DNA of 24,770 nt from an uncultured Thiomonas sp. (GTDB lineage Bacteria > Pseudomonadota > Gammaproteobacteria > Burkholderiales > Burkholderiaceae_C), in contig CALBRU010000371.1 in the NCBI GenBank assembly GCA_937927695.1, forward strand, positions 1 through 24,770, read 5' to 3'. The stretch's first letter is position 1, and each line of letters starts with the position of its first letter. The position numbers and the translations under genes are program-made. Below the pieces are notes generated by a model that saw only the letters and a list, made by a program, of their open reading frames with translations, was not told where the DNA came from and did not search any database. Shown in pieces: positions 17,551 through 24,770 of this stretch.

Positions 17551-18420
17551 TTATTCCGGCGTCGCGACCGGGAGCAGCATCACCAGTTTGTACTCCGGGT
17601 GCAGCGCCGCCCGCAGGGTGAGTTGTTCATACACCAGGCGGCCGTGCCACGGATGGACAAAGCCCCTTTCGCCGCCTTCGCGCTCCTGCACATCATTGAG
17701 TTTCCAGAATGCGTCAAACTCGGGGCTGAGCGCGCTCAGTTCATCGATCAAGGCGCGCAAGGGCGAGGTGTGCAGGCGCCCGCCGCAGTCCGCCCGGAAT
17801 TCCGCCACAAGCCGCTGCGAACGTAGCGGCCAATTTTCGATCAGCTCGCGCGCCTGCGGGTTGAAAAACAGAAAGCGCAACAGGTTGGGCGGCTTTGCAG
17901 CGGCTGGTTCGGCCTGTGGTGCGGTGTCTGGCGCGGTGTCTGGCGCGGCGGGGGGCGCCTGCCAGCCGAGAAACAGATCTTGCGCCTGAGCGTTGCCAGC
18001 CAACACGTCCCATCGCTGGTTGAGCACATAGGCGGGATGGACTATGACATGCACGCTGCGCAGAACGGCATCGACCGCTTTCGCCGGTGTCGCCGGTTCG
18101 CTCGGGTCGCGCCGCTGTGCCAGTTCGAACAGATAGGCGCGCTCCGCGGGGGTCAGTTGCAGCGCGTGCGCCACACGCTCCAGCGTCTTGGGTGAAGGCG
18201 CGACCGGCCGCCCCTGTTCCAGCCAGGTGATCCAGGTGGCGCTGACGCCGCAGAGCGAGGCGAGCTCTTCGCGGCGCAGTCCGGGCGCTCGCCGCCGCCC
18301 CGTCGCGGGCAGGCCCGCTGCGGCAGGCGACAGACGGTTGCGGTGCAGACGGATGAACTCGCCCAGAAGGCGGCTGCCCTGGCGCGAATCGGAGGTCATG
18401 AGGGATGACGGCGGCGACAT
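17551..18420 (-). CDS. XRE-type helix-turn-helix regulator with MmyB-like ligand-binding domain
   Basis: A 289-residue transcription factor. An N-terminal helix-turn-helix (about 18-80) contains RRRAPGLRREELASLCGVSATWITWLEQGR, the usual start of the MmyB-like family. The remaining part (about 118-289) with HPAYVLNQRWDVLAGNAQA, FFNPQARELIENWP and the closing HPWHGRLVYEQLTLRA is the PAS-like MmyB ligand domain. An Ala/Pro-rich insert near 155-180 includes a PDTAPDTA repeat. Starts at 18420 or 18399 (second Met) are both possible, and neither has a clear ribosome-binding site. It is divergent from a methyltransferase gene 151 bp away, which it may regulate. The ligand is unknown; some MmyB-type domains are reported to bind fatty acids. 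Confidence 0.88.
   Translation of the reverse strand: MSPPSSLMTSDSRQGSRLLGEFIRLHRNRLSPAAAGLPATGRRRAPGLRREELASLCGVSATWITWLEQGRPVAPSPKTLERVAHALQLTPAERAYLFELAQRRDPSEPATPAKAVDAVLRSVHVIVHPAYVLNQRWDVLAGNAQAQDLFLGWQAPPAAPDTAPDTAPQAEPAAAKPPNLLRFLFFNPQARELIENWPLRSQRLVAEFRADCGGRLHTSPLRALIDELSALSPEFDAFWKLNDVQEREGGERGFVHPWHGRLVYEQLTLRAALHPEYKLVMLLPVATPE
17921..17944. repeat. 12-bp tandem duplication inside the XRE regulator gene
   Basis: GCGGTGTCTGGC is repeated exactly twice and encodes the PDTA-PDTA repeat of the Ala/Pro-rich insert. It keeps the frame, so it looks like a simple slippage duplication in a flexible linker. Confidence 0.7.
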
Positions 18421-18481
18421 GGTCGTTCAAGAAAACGAAGGCGAAGGTTAGGACGACTGCAGGCTCCCAGGCTGGTAGGTT

Positions 18482-18489
18482 TTTATACT
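18482..18489. promoter_or_regulatory. Overlapping -10-like boxes in the divergent regulator/methyltransferase region
   Basis: On the + strand TATACT (18484-18489) and on the - strand TATAAA (18487-18482) overlap in an AT-rich island. No good -35 box was found for either. A direct ATCTTGTC/ATCTTGTA repeat lies just right of it (about 18494-18509) and could be a regulator site. Confidence 0.3.
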
Positions 18490-18571
18490 AGGATATCTTG
18501 TCATCTTGTACCAGGAAAAATGCTGGGCTATCTTTGCCTCCATCGTCTTTGCATCGTCTTGGAGCGCCCTC

Positions 18572-19336
18572 TTGAAACAGCCCGCTTTGGCCGCGCATCA
18601 GTTCGGCGCCACCGCCGCCGCCTATCTCACCAGCACCGTTCATGCGCAGGGGCACGATCTGCAGCGTCTTGGTGCGATAGTGCAGAAAGAGCACCCCTGC
18701 CGGGCGCTCGACCTCGGTTGCGGGGCCGGACACGCCAGCTTCGCCCTGGCAGCCGTGGGCGCGCAGGTCACCGCCTTGGATCTGTCGCCCGCGATGCTCG
18801 CCATCGTGGCGCAAGAGGCAGCAACTCGCGGCCTGCACGATCTGCAGACTTGCCAGGGTCCGGCCGACAAACTGCCCTTCGCCGATGCCAGCTTCGATCT
18901 GGTAGCCACCCGTTTTTCCGCGCACCACTGGCCTGATGTGCCTGCCGCATTGCGCGAAATGCGCCGGGTCATCAAGCCGCAGGGCACGCTGGTCATCATC
19001 GATGTCGTGGCCCTGGAGTCGCCGCTGTGCGACACCCTTCTGCAGACGGTGGAGATATTGCGCGACGCTTCGCATGTGCGCGATTACCGCGTTTCCGAAT
19101 GGAGCGCCATGCTGCAGCAGGCCGGCTTTGCCGCGCCGAGTATGGAGGGCTGGAGTCTGACCATGGAATTCGCCTCGTGGGTGGCGCGCATGCGCACCCC
19201 GGAGCTGCGCGTGCAGGCCATTCGCGACGTGTGGGCGAAGGCGCCGCAGGAGGCGCGCGAGGCAATGCGCGTTCAGCCGGATGGATCGTTCGATCTGTCC
19301 GTGGCATGGCTGCAAACTCAGCCGAGCACGGCGTGA
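18572..19336 (+). CDS. Class I SAM-dependent methyltransferase (UbiE/Methyltransf_11 type)
   Basis: A 254-residue cytoplasmic methyltransferase of unknown substrate. Motif I ALDLGCGAGHAS is at about 45-56, the acidic residue binding the SAM ribose is in ALDLSPAML near 68-76, and FDLVATRFSAHHWPDV plus LREMRRVIKPQGTLVIID form motifs II-III. The frame is open from 18506, but the protein is best begun at a TTG at 18572: family members start with similar QFGAxAAAYLTS residues, and GGAG lies 8 bases upstream of that TTG. UbiE/COQ5-like proteins share these motifs, so a role in quinone or other small-molecule methylation is possible but not shown. It is divergent from the XRE/MmyB regulator and 71 bp before leuC. 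Confidence 0.85.
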   Translation: MKQPALAAHQFGATAAAYLTSTVHAQGHDLQRLGAIVQKEHPCRALDLGCGAGHASFALAAVGAQVTALDLSPAMLAIVAQEAATRGLHDLQTCQGPADKLPFADASFDLVATRFSAHHWPDVPAALREMRRVIKPQGTLVIIDVVALESPLCDTLLQTVEILRDASHVRDYRVSEWSAMLQQAGFAAPSMEGWSLTMEFASWVARMRTPELRVQAIRDVWAKAPQEAREAMRVQPDGSFDLSVAWLQTQPSTA

Positions 19337-19407
19337 AGCGCGCCAACTAAAATCAACCTTTCATGACAAGTCTTGCGCACACCGCGAACAAGACGCAGGA
19401 GATGCCG

Positions 19408-20808
19408 ATGGGCCGAACGCTGTACGACAAATTGTGGGACGAGCATGTGGTGCGTACCGAGGAAGACGGTACCGCGCTGCTTTACATCGACCGCCACCTG
19501 GTGCATGAAGTCACCAGCCCGCAGGCCTTTGAAGGGCTGCAACTCGCGGGCCGCAAGGTCTGGCGCCTGAGCGCCAATCTGGCGGTGGCCGACCACAATG
19601 TGCCCACGACCGACCGCTCGGAAGGCATTGCCGATCCGATTTCGCGGCTGCAGGTCGAGACGCTCGACGCCAACTGCGCCGCCAACGGCATCACCGAGTT
19701 CCGCATGAACGATCGCCGCCAGGGCATCGTGCATGTCATCGGCCCGGAGCAGGGCGCCACCTTGCCGGGCATGACCGTGGTCTGCGGCGATTCGCACACC
19801 AGCACGCACGGCGCTTTCGGCGCGCTGGCCTTTGGTATCGGCACCAGTGAAGTCGAGCATGTGCTGGCCACGCAAACCCTGCTCGCGCCCAAGATGAAGA
19901 ATATGCTGGTGCGCATGGACGGACCGCTGCCCGTGGGCTGCCGCGCCAAAGACATCGCACTGGCCGTCATCGGCAAGATCGGCACCGCAGGCGGCACCGG
20001 CTACACCATCGAGTTCGGCGGCAGCACCATTGCCGCGCTCAGCATGGAAGGCCGCATGACTCTGTGCAATATGGCCATCGAAGCGGGCGCGCGCGCCGGG
20101 CTGGTGGCCGTAGACGACACGACGATCAATTACGTGCGCGGCCGTCCCTTCGCGCCCACCGGCGTGGCGTGGGATATGGCGGTGCGGTACTGGCGTGGCC
20201 TGCATTCCGACGCCGACGCCCAGTTCGACCGCGTGGTCACGCTCGACGCCCGCGAACTCGTGCCGCAAGTCACCTGGGGCACTTCGCCCGAAATGGTGCT
20301 GCCTATCGACGCCCGCGTGCCCGATCCCGACAAAGAGAAAGACGCCAACAAGCGCTCGGCGATGGAACGCGCGCTGACCTATATGGGCCTGGAGCCGAAC
20401 AAGGCCATTGCCGATATCCGCATCGACAAGGTGTTCATCGGCTCCTGCACCAATTCGCGTATCGAAGACCTGCGCGATGCGGCGCAGGTGGTGGCCGGAC
20501 GGCATATCGCCGCGAATGTGCGGCAGGCGCTGGTGGTACCGGGCTCGGGTCTGGTGAAGGCGCAGGCCGAAGCCGAAGGGCTGGACAAGATTTTCAGGGC
20601 CGCGGGCTTTGAATGGCGCGAGCCCGGCTGCTCCATGTGTCTGGCCATGAACGCCGACCGCCTGGAGCCGGGCGAACGTTGCGCCTCCACCTCCAATCGC
20701 AACTTTGAAGGGCGGCAGGGGGCAGGCGGGCGGACCCATCTGGTCAGCCCGGCGATGGCCGCGGCCGCGGCAGTTGCCGGTCATTTTGTCGATGTGCGCA
20801 AACTGTGA
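19408..20808 (+). CDS. leuC: 3-isopropylmalate dehydratase large subunit LeuC
   Basis: A 466-residue aconitase-family subunit, exactly the length of E. coli LeuC. With LeuD it isomerises 2-isopropylmalate to 3-isopropylmalate in leucine synthesis. The [4Fe-4S] ligands are Cys 347 (FIGSCTNSR) and Cys 408 and 411 (EPGCSMCLAMN). The substrate and Fe-S region CGDSHTSTHGAFGALAFGIGTSEVEHV starts near 126. The ATG at 19408 is preferred over an in-frame ATG at 19363 because it has CAGGAG six bases upstream, gives the family length and starts MGRTLYDKLW. A weak -10-like TAAAAT lies at 19348-19353 without a clear -35. A possible short terminator overlaps its stop codon. Confidence 0.97.
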   Translation: MGRTLYDKLWDEHVVRTEEDGTALLYIDRHLVHEVTSPQAFEGLQLAGRKVWRLSANLAVADHNVPTTDRSEGIADPISRLQVETLDANCAANGITEFRMNDRRQGIVHVIGPEQGATLPGMTVVCGDSHTSTHGAFGALAFGIGTSEVEHVLATQTLLAPKMKNMLVRMDGPLPVGCRAKDIALAVIGKIGTAGGTGYTIEFGGSTIAALSMEGRMTLCNMAIEAGARAGLVAVDDTTINYVRGRPFAPTGVAWDMAVRYWRGLHSDADAQFDRVVTLDARELVPQVTWGTSPEMVLPIDARVPDPDKEKDANKRSAMERALTYMGLEPNKAIADIRIDKVFIGSCTNSRIEDLRDAAQVVAGRHIAANVRQALVVPGSGLVKAQAEAEGLDKIFRAAGFEWREPGCSMCLAMNADRLEPGERCASTSNRNFEGRQGAGGRTHLVSPAMAAAAAVAGHFVDVRKL

Positions 20809-20828
20809 CGGTTCACCCCGTCTTTTTT
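20807..20828 (+). terminator. Possible internal intrinsic terminator after leuC
   Basis: GACGG-TTCACC-CCGTC is followed directly by six T residues. The 5-bp GC-rich stem begins inside the leuC stop codon. The stem is short, so it would probably be only partly effective. It lies just before the ribosome-binding site of the entericidin-like gene and could lower expression of the genes downstream relative to leuC. Confidence 0.45.
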
Positions 20829-20840
20829 CAGGAGATTGAA

Positions 20841-20978
20841 ATGAAACCTCTGCTGTCCCTTCTTCTGCTTGCCGCCACGCTGCTGTCGCTGACCGCCTGC
20901 AACACCGTGGCGGGTGTGGGCCAGGATCTCAAGGCCGGTGGCCAGGCCATCACCAACGCGGCTGACAAGTCGAAATAA
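20841..20978 (+). CDS. Entericidin A/B family small lipoprotein
   Basis: A 45-residue lipoprotein. Residues 1-19 are a lipoprotein signal peptide ending in the lipobox LTAC, with the lipid-attached Cys at 20. The mature part, CNTVAGVGQDLKAGGQAITN, follows the entericidin pattern of a small amphipathic peptide. Entericidins are membrane lipoproteins; in E. coli EcnA/EcnB form an antidote/toxin pair, but here only one gene is present. CAGGAG lies 7 bases before the ATG. It sits between leuC and leuD, a place where such a gene is, from memory, often found in Burkholderiales, so it is probably translated from the leu transcript. Its role in leucine synthesis, if any, is unknown. Confidence 0.88.
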   Translation: MKPLLSLLLLAATLLSLTACNTVAGVGQDLKAGGQAITNAADKSK

Positions 20979-21011
20979 CACCCGAACGCCCCGGCAACGC
21001 GGCAAGACATC

Positions 21012-21659
21012 ATGGAAAAATTCGTCGTCCACAAGGGACTGGTCGCGCCAATGGATCGCGACAACGTCGACACCGACGCCATCATCCCCAAGCAGTTCCT
21101 GAAGTCGATCCGTCGCAGCGGCTTCGGCCCGAATCTGTTTGACGAGTGGCGCTATCTCGATCACGGCGAGCCCGGGCAAGACCCTGCCACCCGCAAACCC
21201 AACCCTGACTTCGCGCTCAACCAGCCGCGCTATGCGGGGGCGAGCATTCTGTTGGCGCGGGATAACTTCGGTTGCGGTTCGTCCCGCGAACACGCGCCCT
21301 GGGCGCTGCAGCAATACGGCTTTCGTGCCCTGATCGCCAGCAGCTATGCCGACATTTTCTACAACAACTGCTTCAAGAACGGCGTGCTGCCGATTGTGTT
21401 GTCGAAAGCGCAGGTGGCGCGGCTGTTCGACGAACTCTATGGTTTCGTCGGTTACTCGCTCACCATCGATCTGCCGCGGCAGGTGGTGGTCAAGCCCGAT
21501 GGCAGCGAACTGGCCTTCGAGGTCGGCGACTTCCGCAAGCACTGCCTGATCAACGGACTCGACGACATCGGCCTCACCCTCGGCCATGCGCAAGAGATCC
21601 GCGCCTATGAGGCAGAGCGCCTGGCGCGCATGCCCTGGCTCGACAACCGCATTCTTTGA
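21012..21659 (+). CDS. leuD: 3-isopropylmalate dehydratase small subunit LeuD
   Basis: A 215-residue swivelling subunit that completes the LeuCD isomerase. PMDRDNVDTDAIIPKQFLK near 13-31 and the key loop FGCGSSREHAPWAL at 86-99 match LeuD. SYADIFYNNCFKNGVLPI follows. The length is close to E. coli LeuD (201), with the usual longer beta-proteobacterial form. It begins 33 bp after the entericidin-like gene; its ribosome-binding site is weak. The stop is 34 bp before leuB. Confidence 0.97.
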   Translation: MEKFVVHKGLVAPMDRDNVDTDAIIPKQFLKSIRRSGFGPNLFDEWRYLDHGEPGQDPATRKPNPDFALNQPRYAGASILLARDNFGCGSSREHAPWALQQYGFRALIASSYADIFYNNCFKNGVLPIVLSKAQVARLFDELYGFVGYSLTIDLPRQVVVKPDGSELAFEVGDFRKHCLINGLDDIGLTLGHAQEIRAYEAERLARMPWLDNRIL

Positions 21660-21693
21660 CGCGTTTTCTACATTCCTACGCGAAAACTTCCTC

Positions 21694-22773
21694 ATGAAAA
21701 TTGCCGTACTGCCCGGAGACGGAATCGGGCCCGAGATCATTGCCGAAGCCGTCAAGGTGCTCCAGCGCATTGCGCAAGACGGGTTCGATTTCACCTTCGA
21801 GTTTGCGCCGGTCGGCGGCTCAGCCTATGCCGCCAGCGGCCATCCTCTGCCTGAGGCCACGCTGAATCTGGCCAAAGCCGCCGACGCGGTGCTGTTCGGC
21901 GCCGTGGGCGACTGGAAGTACGACACGCTGGATCGGCATCTTCGCCCCGAACAGGCCATTCTGGGCTTGCGCAAGAACCTGGGCCTGTTCGCCAATCTGC
22001 GCCCCGCCATCCTGTATGCCGAATTGGCCGATGCCTCCAGCCTGAAGCCCGAAGTGGTGTCGGGCCTGGACATTCTCATCGTGCGCGAACTCACTGGCGA
22101 CATCTACTTCGGTCAGCCGCGCGGCCGCCGCACCGCGCCCGACGGTGCCTTCGCTGGCCAGCCCGAAGCCTTTGACACCATGCGCTACAGCCGCCCGGAA
22201 ATCGAGCGCATTGCGCATGTCGCGTTCAAGGCGGCGCAGGGCCGCAACAAACGCCTGACCAGTGTGGACAAGGCCAATGTGCTGGAGACCTTCCAGTTCT
22301 GGAAAGACATCGTCACCGAAGTCGGCCAGCAGTACCCTGACGTGCAGCTCGACCATATGTATGTGGACAACGCGGCGATGCAGCTCGTCAAGGCGCCGAA
22401 AAAATTCGACGTCATCGTCACCGGCAATATGTTCGGCGACATTCTCAGCGACGAGGCGTCGATGCTCACCGGCTCCATTGGCATGCTGCCGTCGGCGTCG
22501 TTGAACGAAAAGGGACAGGGCTTGTATGAACCGAGCCACGGCAGCGCGCCCGACATCGCCGGTCAGGGTATCGCCAATCCGCTGGCGACCATTCTGAGTG
22601 CGGCGATGATGCTGCGGCATTCGCTCGGATTGCCGGAGCAGGCCGACCGCATCGAGGCCGCCGTGCAGAAGGCGCTCGCACAGGGCTTGCGCACACCGGA
22701 CATTCACGCGCCGGGCACGCAGAAAGTCAGCACCGCGCAAATGGGCGACGCGGTGGTTGAGGCGCTTGGTTGA
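21694..22773 (+). CDS. leuB: 3-isopropylmalate dehydrogenase LeuB
   Basis: A 359-residue NAD-dependent decarboxylating dehydrogenase that converts 3-isopropylmalate to 2-oxoisocaproate. GDGIGPEI is at 8-15. The arginines binding substrate are in LGLFANLRPA and VRELTGDIYFG. Catalytic Tyr 165 (MRYSRPEIERI) and Lys 193 (SVDKANVLE) are present, as are the metal-binding Asp 225 (YVDNAAM) and Asp 249/253 (GDILSDEASM). NLRP and ELTGDIYFG separate it from isocitrate dehydrogenase. The ATG at 21694 gives the normal N-terminus, although no ribosome-binding site is visible; the frame is open further upstream inside leuD. asd follows after 38 bp. Confidence 0.97.
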   Translation: MKIAVLPGDGIGPEIIAEAVKVLQRIAQDGFDFTFEFAPVGGSAYAASGHPLPEATLNLAKAADAVLFGAVGDWKYDTLDRHLRPEQAILGLRKNLGLFANLRPAILYAELADASSLKPEVVSGLDILIVRELTGDIYFGQPRGRRTAPDGAFAGQPEAFDTMRYSRPEIERIAHVAFKAAQGRNKRLTSVDKANVLETFQFWKDIVTEVGQQYPDVQLDHMYVDNAAMQLVKAPKKFDVIVTGNMFGDILSDEASMLTGSIGMLPSASLNEKGQGLYEPSHGSAPDIAGQGIANPLATILSAAMMLRHSLGLPEQADRIEAAVQKALAQGLRTPDIHAPGTQKVSTAQMGDAVVEALG

Positions 22774-22811
22774 GTGCAGCATTGGAAAGACAACACATAA
22801 CGGAACGGATG

Positions 22812-23948
22812 ATGGCAACGACTTTGGTGGGTTTGGTGGGATGGCGCGGCATGGTGGGCTCCGTGCTGATGCAACGCATGCGCGAAGAGGGTGATTTCGA
22901 CCTGATCGAACCGCTGTTTTTCAGCACCAGCAACGCGGGCGGCAAAGCCCCGGCGGAAGCGAAAAATGAAACCACCCTGCAGGACGCGCATGACTTGGAG
23001 CAACTGCGCCGCTGCGACATCATCCTCACCGCGCAGGGCGGCGACTACACCACGGCGGTGTTCGACACACTGCGCGCCTCCGGCTGGAAGGGGCATTGGA
23101 TCGACGCCGCATCCACCCTGCGCATGCGCGACGACTGCGTCATCATTCTCGACCCGGTCAACCGCCCCGTCATTGATGCGGCGATGAGCAAAGGGGGCAA
23201 CAACTGGATCGGCGGCAACTGCACCGTGAGCTGCATGCTCATGGGCGTGGGCGCGCTTTACAAGGCCGGACTGGTGGAGTGGATGACCAGCATGACCTAT
23301 CAGGCAGCCTCGGGCGGCGGCGCGCAGCACATGCGCGAATTGCTCACGCAGTTCGGCACGCTCAACGCATCGGTGCGGGCGCTGCTGGACGACCCGGCTT
23401 CGGCCATTCTGGCCATCGACCGCGATGTGCTGGCCCAGCAAAAGGCGCTCGACGCCGCGCAGACCCAGCACTTCGGCGTGCCCTTGGCCGGCAGCCTGAT
23501 TCCCTGGATCGATAAGGACCTGGGCAACGGCGTGTCGCGCGAAGAGTGGAAGGGCGGGGCGGAGACCAACAAGATCCTCGGGCAGGGCGCGGGGTTCGGC
23601 TCGCCTGCAGTGCCGGTCGATGGTTTTTGCGTGCGCGTCGGCGCCATGCGCTGCCACAGTCAGGCGCTGACCTTCAAGCTCAAGAAAGACGTTCCGCTCG
23701 ATGAGATCGAAGACATGATCGCGGCCGATAACGACTGGGTTCGGGTCGTCCCCAACGAACGCGAAGCCACCGTGCAGCAACTCACCCCGGTGGCGGTGAC
23801 CGGCACGATGCAGATCCCGGTGGGCCGCCTGCGCAAGCTGGCCATGGGGCCAGACTATCTGGGCGCGTTCACCGTGGGCGACCAATTGTTGTGGGGCGCG
23901 GCTGAGCCGTTGCGTCGCATGCTGCGCATTCTGCTTGAGCGTCGTTGA
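22812..23948 (+). CDS. asd: Aspartate-semialdehyde dehydrogenase
   Basis: A 378-residue enzyme that reduces aspartyl-phosphate to aspartate semialdehyde with NADPH, the branch point to lysine/diaminopimelate, threonine and methionine. The NADP-binding GWRGMVGSVL is at 10-19. Catalytic Cys 137 lies in GGNCTVSCMLMG, the active-site His 282 in RCHSQALTFKLKKDV, and GSLIPWIDKDL and TVGDQLLWGAAEPLRRMLR follow the E. coli pattern. The ATG at 22812 has GGA 7 bases upstream; the ATG immediately before it (22809) is also possible. It follows leuB closely and is probably cotranscribed with the leu genes. Confidence 0.97.
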   Translation: MATTLVGLVGWRGMVGSVLMQRMREEGDFDLIEPLFFSTSNAGGKAPAEAKNETTLQDAHDLEQLRRCDIILTAQGGDYTTAVFDTLRASGWKGHWIDAASTLRMRDDCVIILDPVNRPVIDAAMSKGGNNWIGGNCTVSCMLMGVGALYKAGLVEWMTSMTYQAASGGGAQHMRELLTQFGTLNASVRALLDDPASAILAIDRDVLAQQKALDAAQTQHFGVPLAGSLIPWIDKDLGNGVSREEWKGGAETNKILGQGAGFGSPAVPVDGFCVRVGAMRCHSQALTFKLKKDVPLDEIEDMIAADNDWVRVVPNEREATVQQLTPVAVTGTMQIPVGRLRKLAMGPDYLGAFTVGDQLLWGAAEPLRRMLRILLERR

Positions 23949-24033
23949 CTGCCGGGTTTCCACGGCAAGTCACCCGAAATCGCCGGAATGCCACAGTTGC
24001 CGGGCTTGTGCCCGCCTGTCTTGGCGCATCAAC

Positions 24034-24062
24034 TTGTCAGCCTAATTTGTTGATGATATGGT
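24034..24062 (+). promoter_or_regulatory. Candidate sigma70 promoter for fimV
   Basis: TTGTCA (24034-24039) and TATGGT (24057-24062) are separated by exactly 17 bases, with five and four of six consensus matches. They lie in an AT-rich stretch about 80 bp before the fimV start. A small hairpin (CGGGC-TTGT-GCCCG, 24001-24014) just upstream may mark the end of the asd transcript. Confidence 0.6.
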
Positions 24063-24082
24063 GAAATTTGACGCAATTTACT

Positions 24083-24096
24083 TCTGCGGCCGCAGA
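24083..24096. repeat. 14-bp perfect palindrome in the fimV leader, flanked by direct repeats
   Basis: TCTGCGGCCGCAGA is a perfect palindrome. It is bracketed by two copies of GAAATTTG (24063-24070 and 24097-24104, 34 bp apart), both followed closely by CGCA. It lies just downstream of the candidate promoter and so could be an operator or an RNA hairpin in the leader. Confidence 0.45.
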
Positions 24097-24141
24097 GAAA
24101 TTTGCGCACTCGACATGATCAAAAATTGGGGGGCAGCCGAC

Positions 24142-24770
24142 ATGCTGCGACAGAACACTCGACGTCTGGCTCTGGCAATTGCCTTGGGCGCAACTGCTGG
24201 TCAGGCCTATGCATTCGGCCTCGGGGGTATCAAGGTGCAGTCCGCCTTGGGCCAGCCCCTGAGGGCGGAAATCGACATTACCCAGATCAGCGCTGACGAG
24301 GCGTCCTCACTGCAGGTGGGCGTTGCGCCGCCCGATGCGTTTCAGGCGGCCAAGCTGCATTACAGCAGTGCGCTGTCGGGCGTGCGGATCAAGCTTGAAC
24401 GTAGCCCGGAAGGCCGCGCCTATCTGCGCGTCACGTCCAACAGCCCGATCAACGAACCCTTTCTCGATCTTCTCATCCGTGCGCAGTGGGCCAATGGTCA
24501 GTTGAGCCGCGACTACACCCTGTTGCTCGACCCGCCCAATTTCCAGAGCACCCCCACACCGACTCAGGTGCCGGTTCAGACTGCCGCACCTTCGCCTGCG
24601 CCCGCCATGCCGGCGGCACCCTCGGTGTCGAATGCTGCCAATGCTGCCAATACCCCGACCCCGGCGATGCCGGTTGCGCCTGCGCTGCAAACGCCGCGGC
24701 CTTCGGTGATTGCGAAAAAATCGCCCGCCAAGTCCGCTGCGGCTTCAGGTCAGTATGTGGTCAAGCAGGG
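24142..24770 (+). CDS. fimV: FimV family peptidoglycan-binding/pilus-assembly protein, N-terminal part (3' end outside window)
   Basis: The start of a FimV/HubP-type inner-membrane protein that organises the cell pole and supports type IV pilus function in relatives. From the ATG at 24142 a signal peptide runs MLRQNTRR, then a hydrophobic stretch to QAYA. The FimV N-terminal domain follows: FGLGGIKVQSALGQPLRAEI and later FLDLLIRAQWANGQLSRDYTLLLDPP. A Pro/Ala/Thr-rich linker with a short NAA repeat (24631-24651) leads to QYVVKQG at the window edge, the beginning of a LysM peptidoglycan-binding domain. An in-frame ATG at 24115 is an alternative start; 24142 is chosen for its charged n-region and a G-rich stretch 8 bases upstream. 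The remainder, usually long and acidic, is outside. Position next to asd is typical. Confidence 0.93.
   Translation, partial: MLRQNTRRLALAIALGATAGQAYAFGLGGIKVQSALGQPLRAEIDITQISADEASSLQVGVAPPDAFQAAKLHYSSALSGVRIKLERSPEGRAYLRVTSNSPINEPFLDLLIRAQWANGQLSRDYTLLLDPPNFQSTPTPTQVPVQTAAPSPAPAMPAAPSVSNAANAANTPTPAMPVAPALQTPRPSVIAKKSPAKSAAASGQYVVKQ

Noticed and set aside
18506..18571. An N-terminal extension of the methyltransferase starting at a TTG at 18506
   Set aside because: The added 22 residues resemble nothing in the family, and the TTG at 18572 has a well-placed GGAG site.

Overview
The window is GC-rich, gene-dense chromosomal DNA of a beta-proteobacterium, most likely order Burkholderiales. The evidence is the arrangement mdh <- | -> gntR-sdhCDAB-sdhE-gltA followed by leuC-entericidin-leuD-leuB-asd-fimV, a group-2 type malate dehydrogenase, and strong protein similarity to Burkholderiales families. 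A Thiomonas-like or related genus is possible, but I cannot fix the genus from sequence alone. No rRNA, tRNA, CRISPR array, insertion sequence or phage gene was seen. No stretch longer than about 220 bp lacks a gene.

Layout. (1) 1-1907, rightward: the C-terminal half of AhpF (cut by the window edge), the peroxide-stress protein YaaA and a YffB/ArsC-like small reductase. (2) 1890-11290, all leftward, reading from right to left: mdh, prpB, prpC, a secreted MliC-like protein, prpD, acnA and a GMC oxidoreductase. This joins the 2-methylcitrate cycle for propionyl-CoA to two TCA enzymes. (3) 11291-11508: a divergent control region with a perfect 14-bp palindrome. (4) 11509-17536, rightward: a HutC-type GntR regulator, succinate dehydrogenase (sdhC, D, A, B), its flavinylation factor sdhE and citrate synthase gltA, closed by a strong intrinsic terminator. 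(5) 17551-19336: a divergent pair, an XRE/MmyB-like regulator (leftward) and a class I methyltransferase (rightward). (6) 19408-23948, rightward: leucine biosynthesis leuC, a tiny entericidin-like lipoprotein, leuD and leuB, then aspartate-semialdehyde dehydrogenase asd. (7) 24142-end: the start of fimV with its own promoter candidate.

How it works together: PrpC condenses propionyl-CoA with oxaloacetate (made by Mdh). PrpD and probably AcnA isomerise 2-methylcitrate, and PrpB releases pyruvate and succinate. Succinate is oxidised by SdhCDAB, while GltA and AcnA run the ordinary cycle. The GntR regulator sits exactly between the two divergent blocks and is the obvious candidate to control both.

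Most of the window is well-known central metabolism. The points most worth a second look are the shared GntR/palindrome control region, the PrpD+AcnA form of the methylcitrate pathway interrupted by a secreted MliC-like protein, the GMC oxidoreductase that has lost a usual catalytic-site Asn, a possible internal terminator after leuC, and structured leader regions of sdhC and fimV. I saw no clear evidence of a wholly new system.
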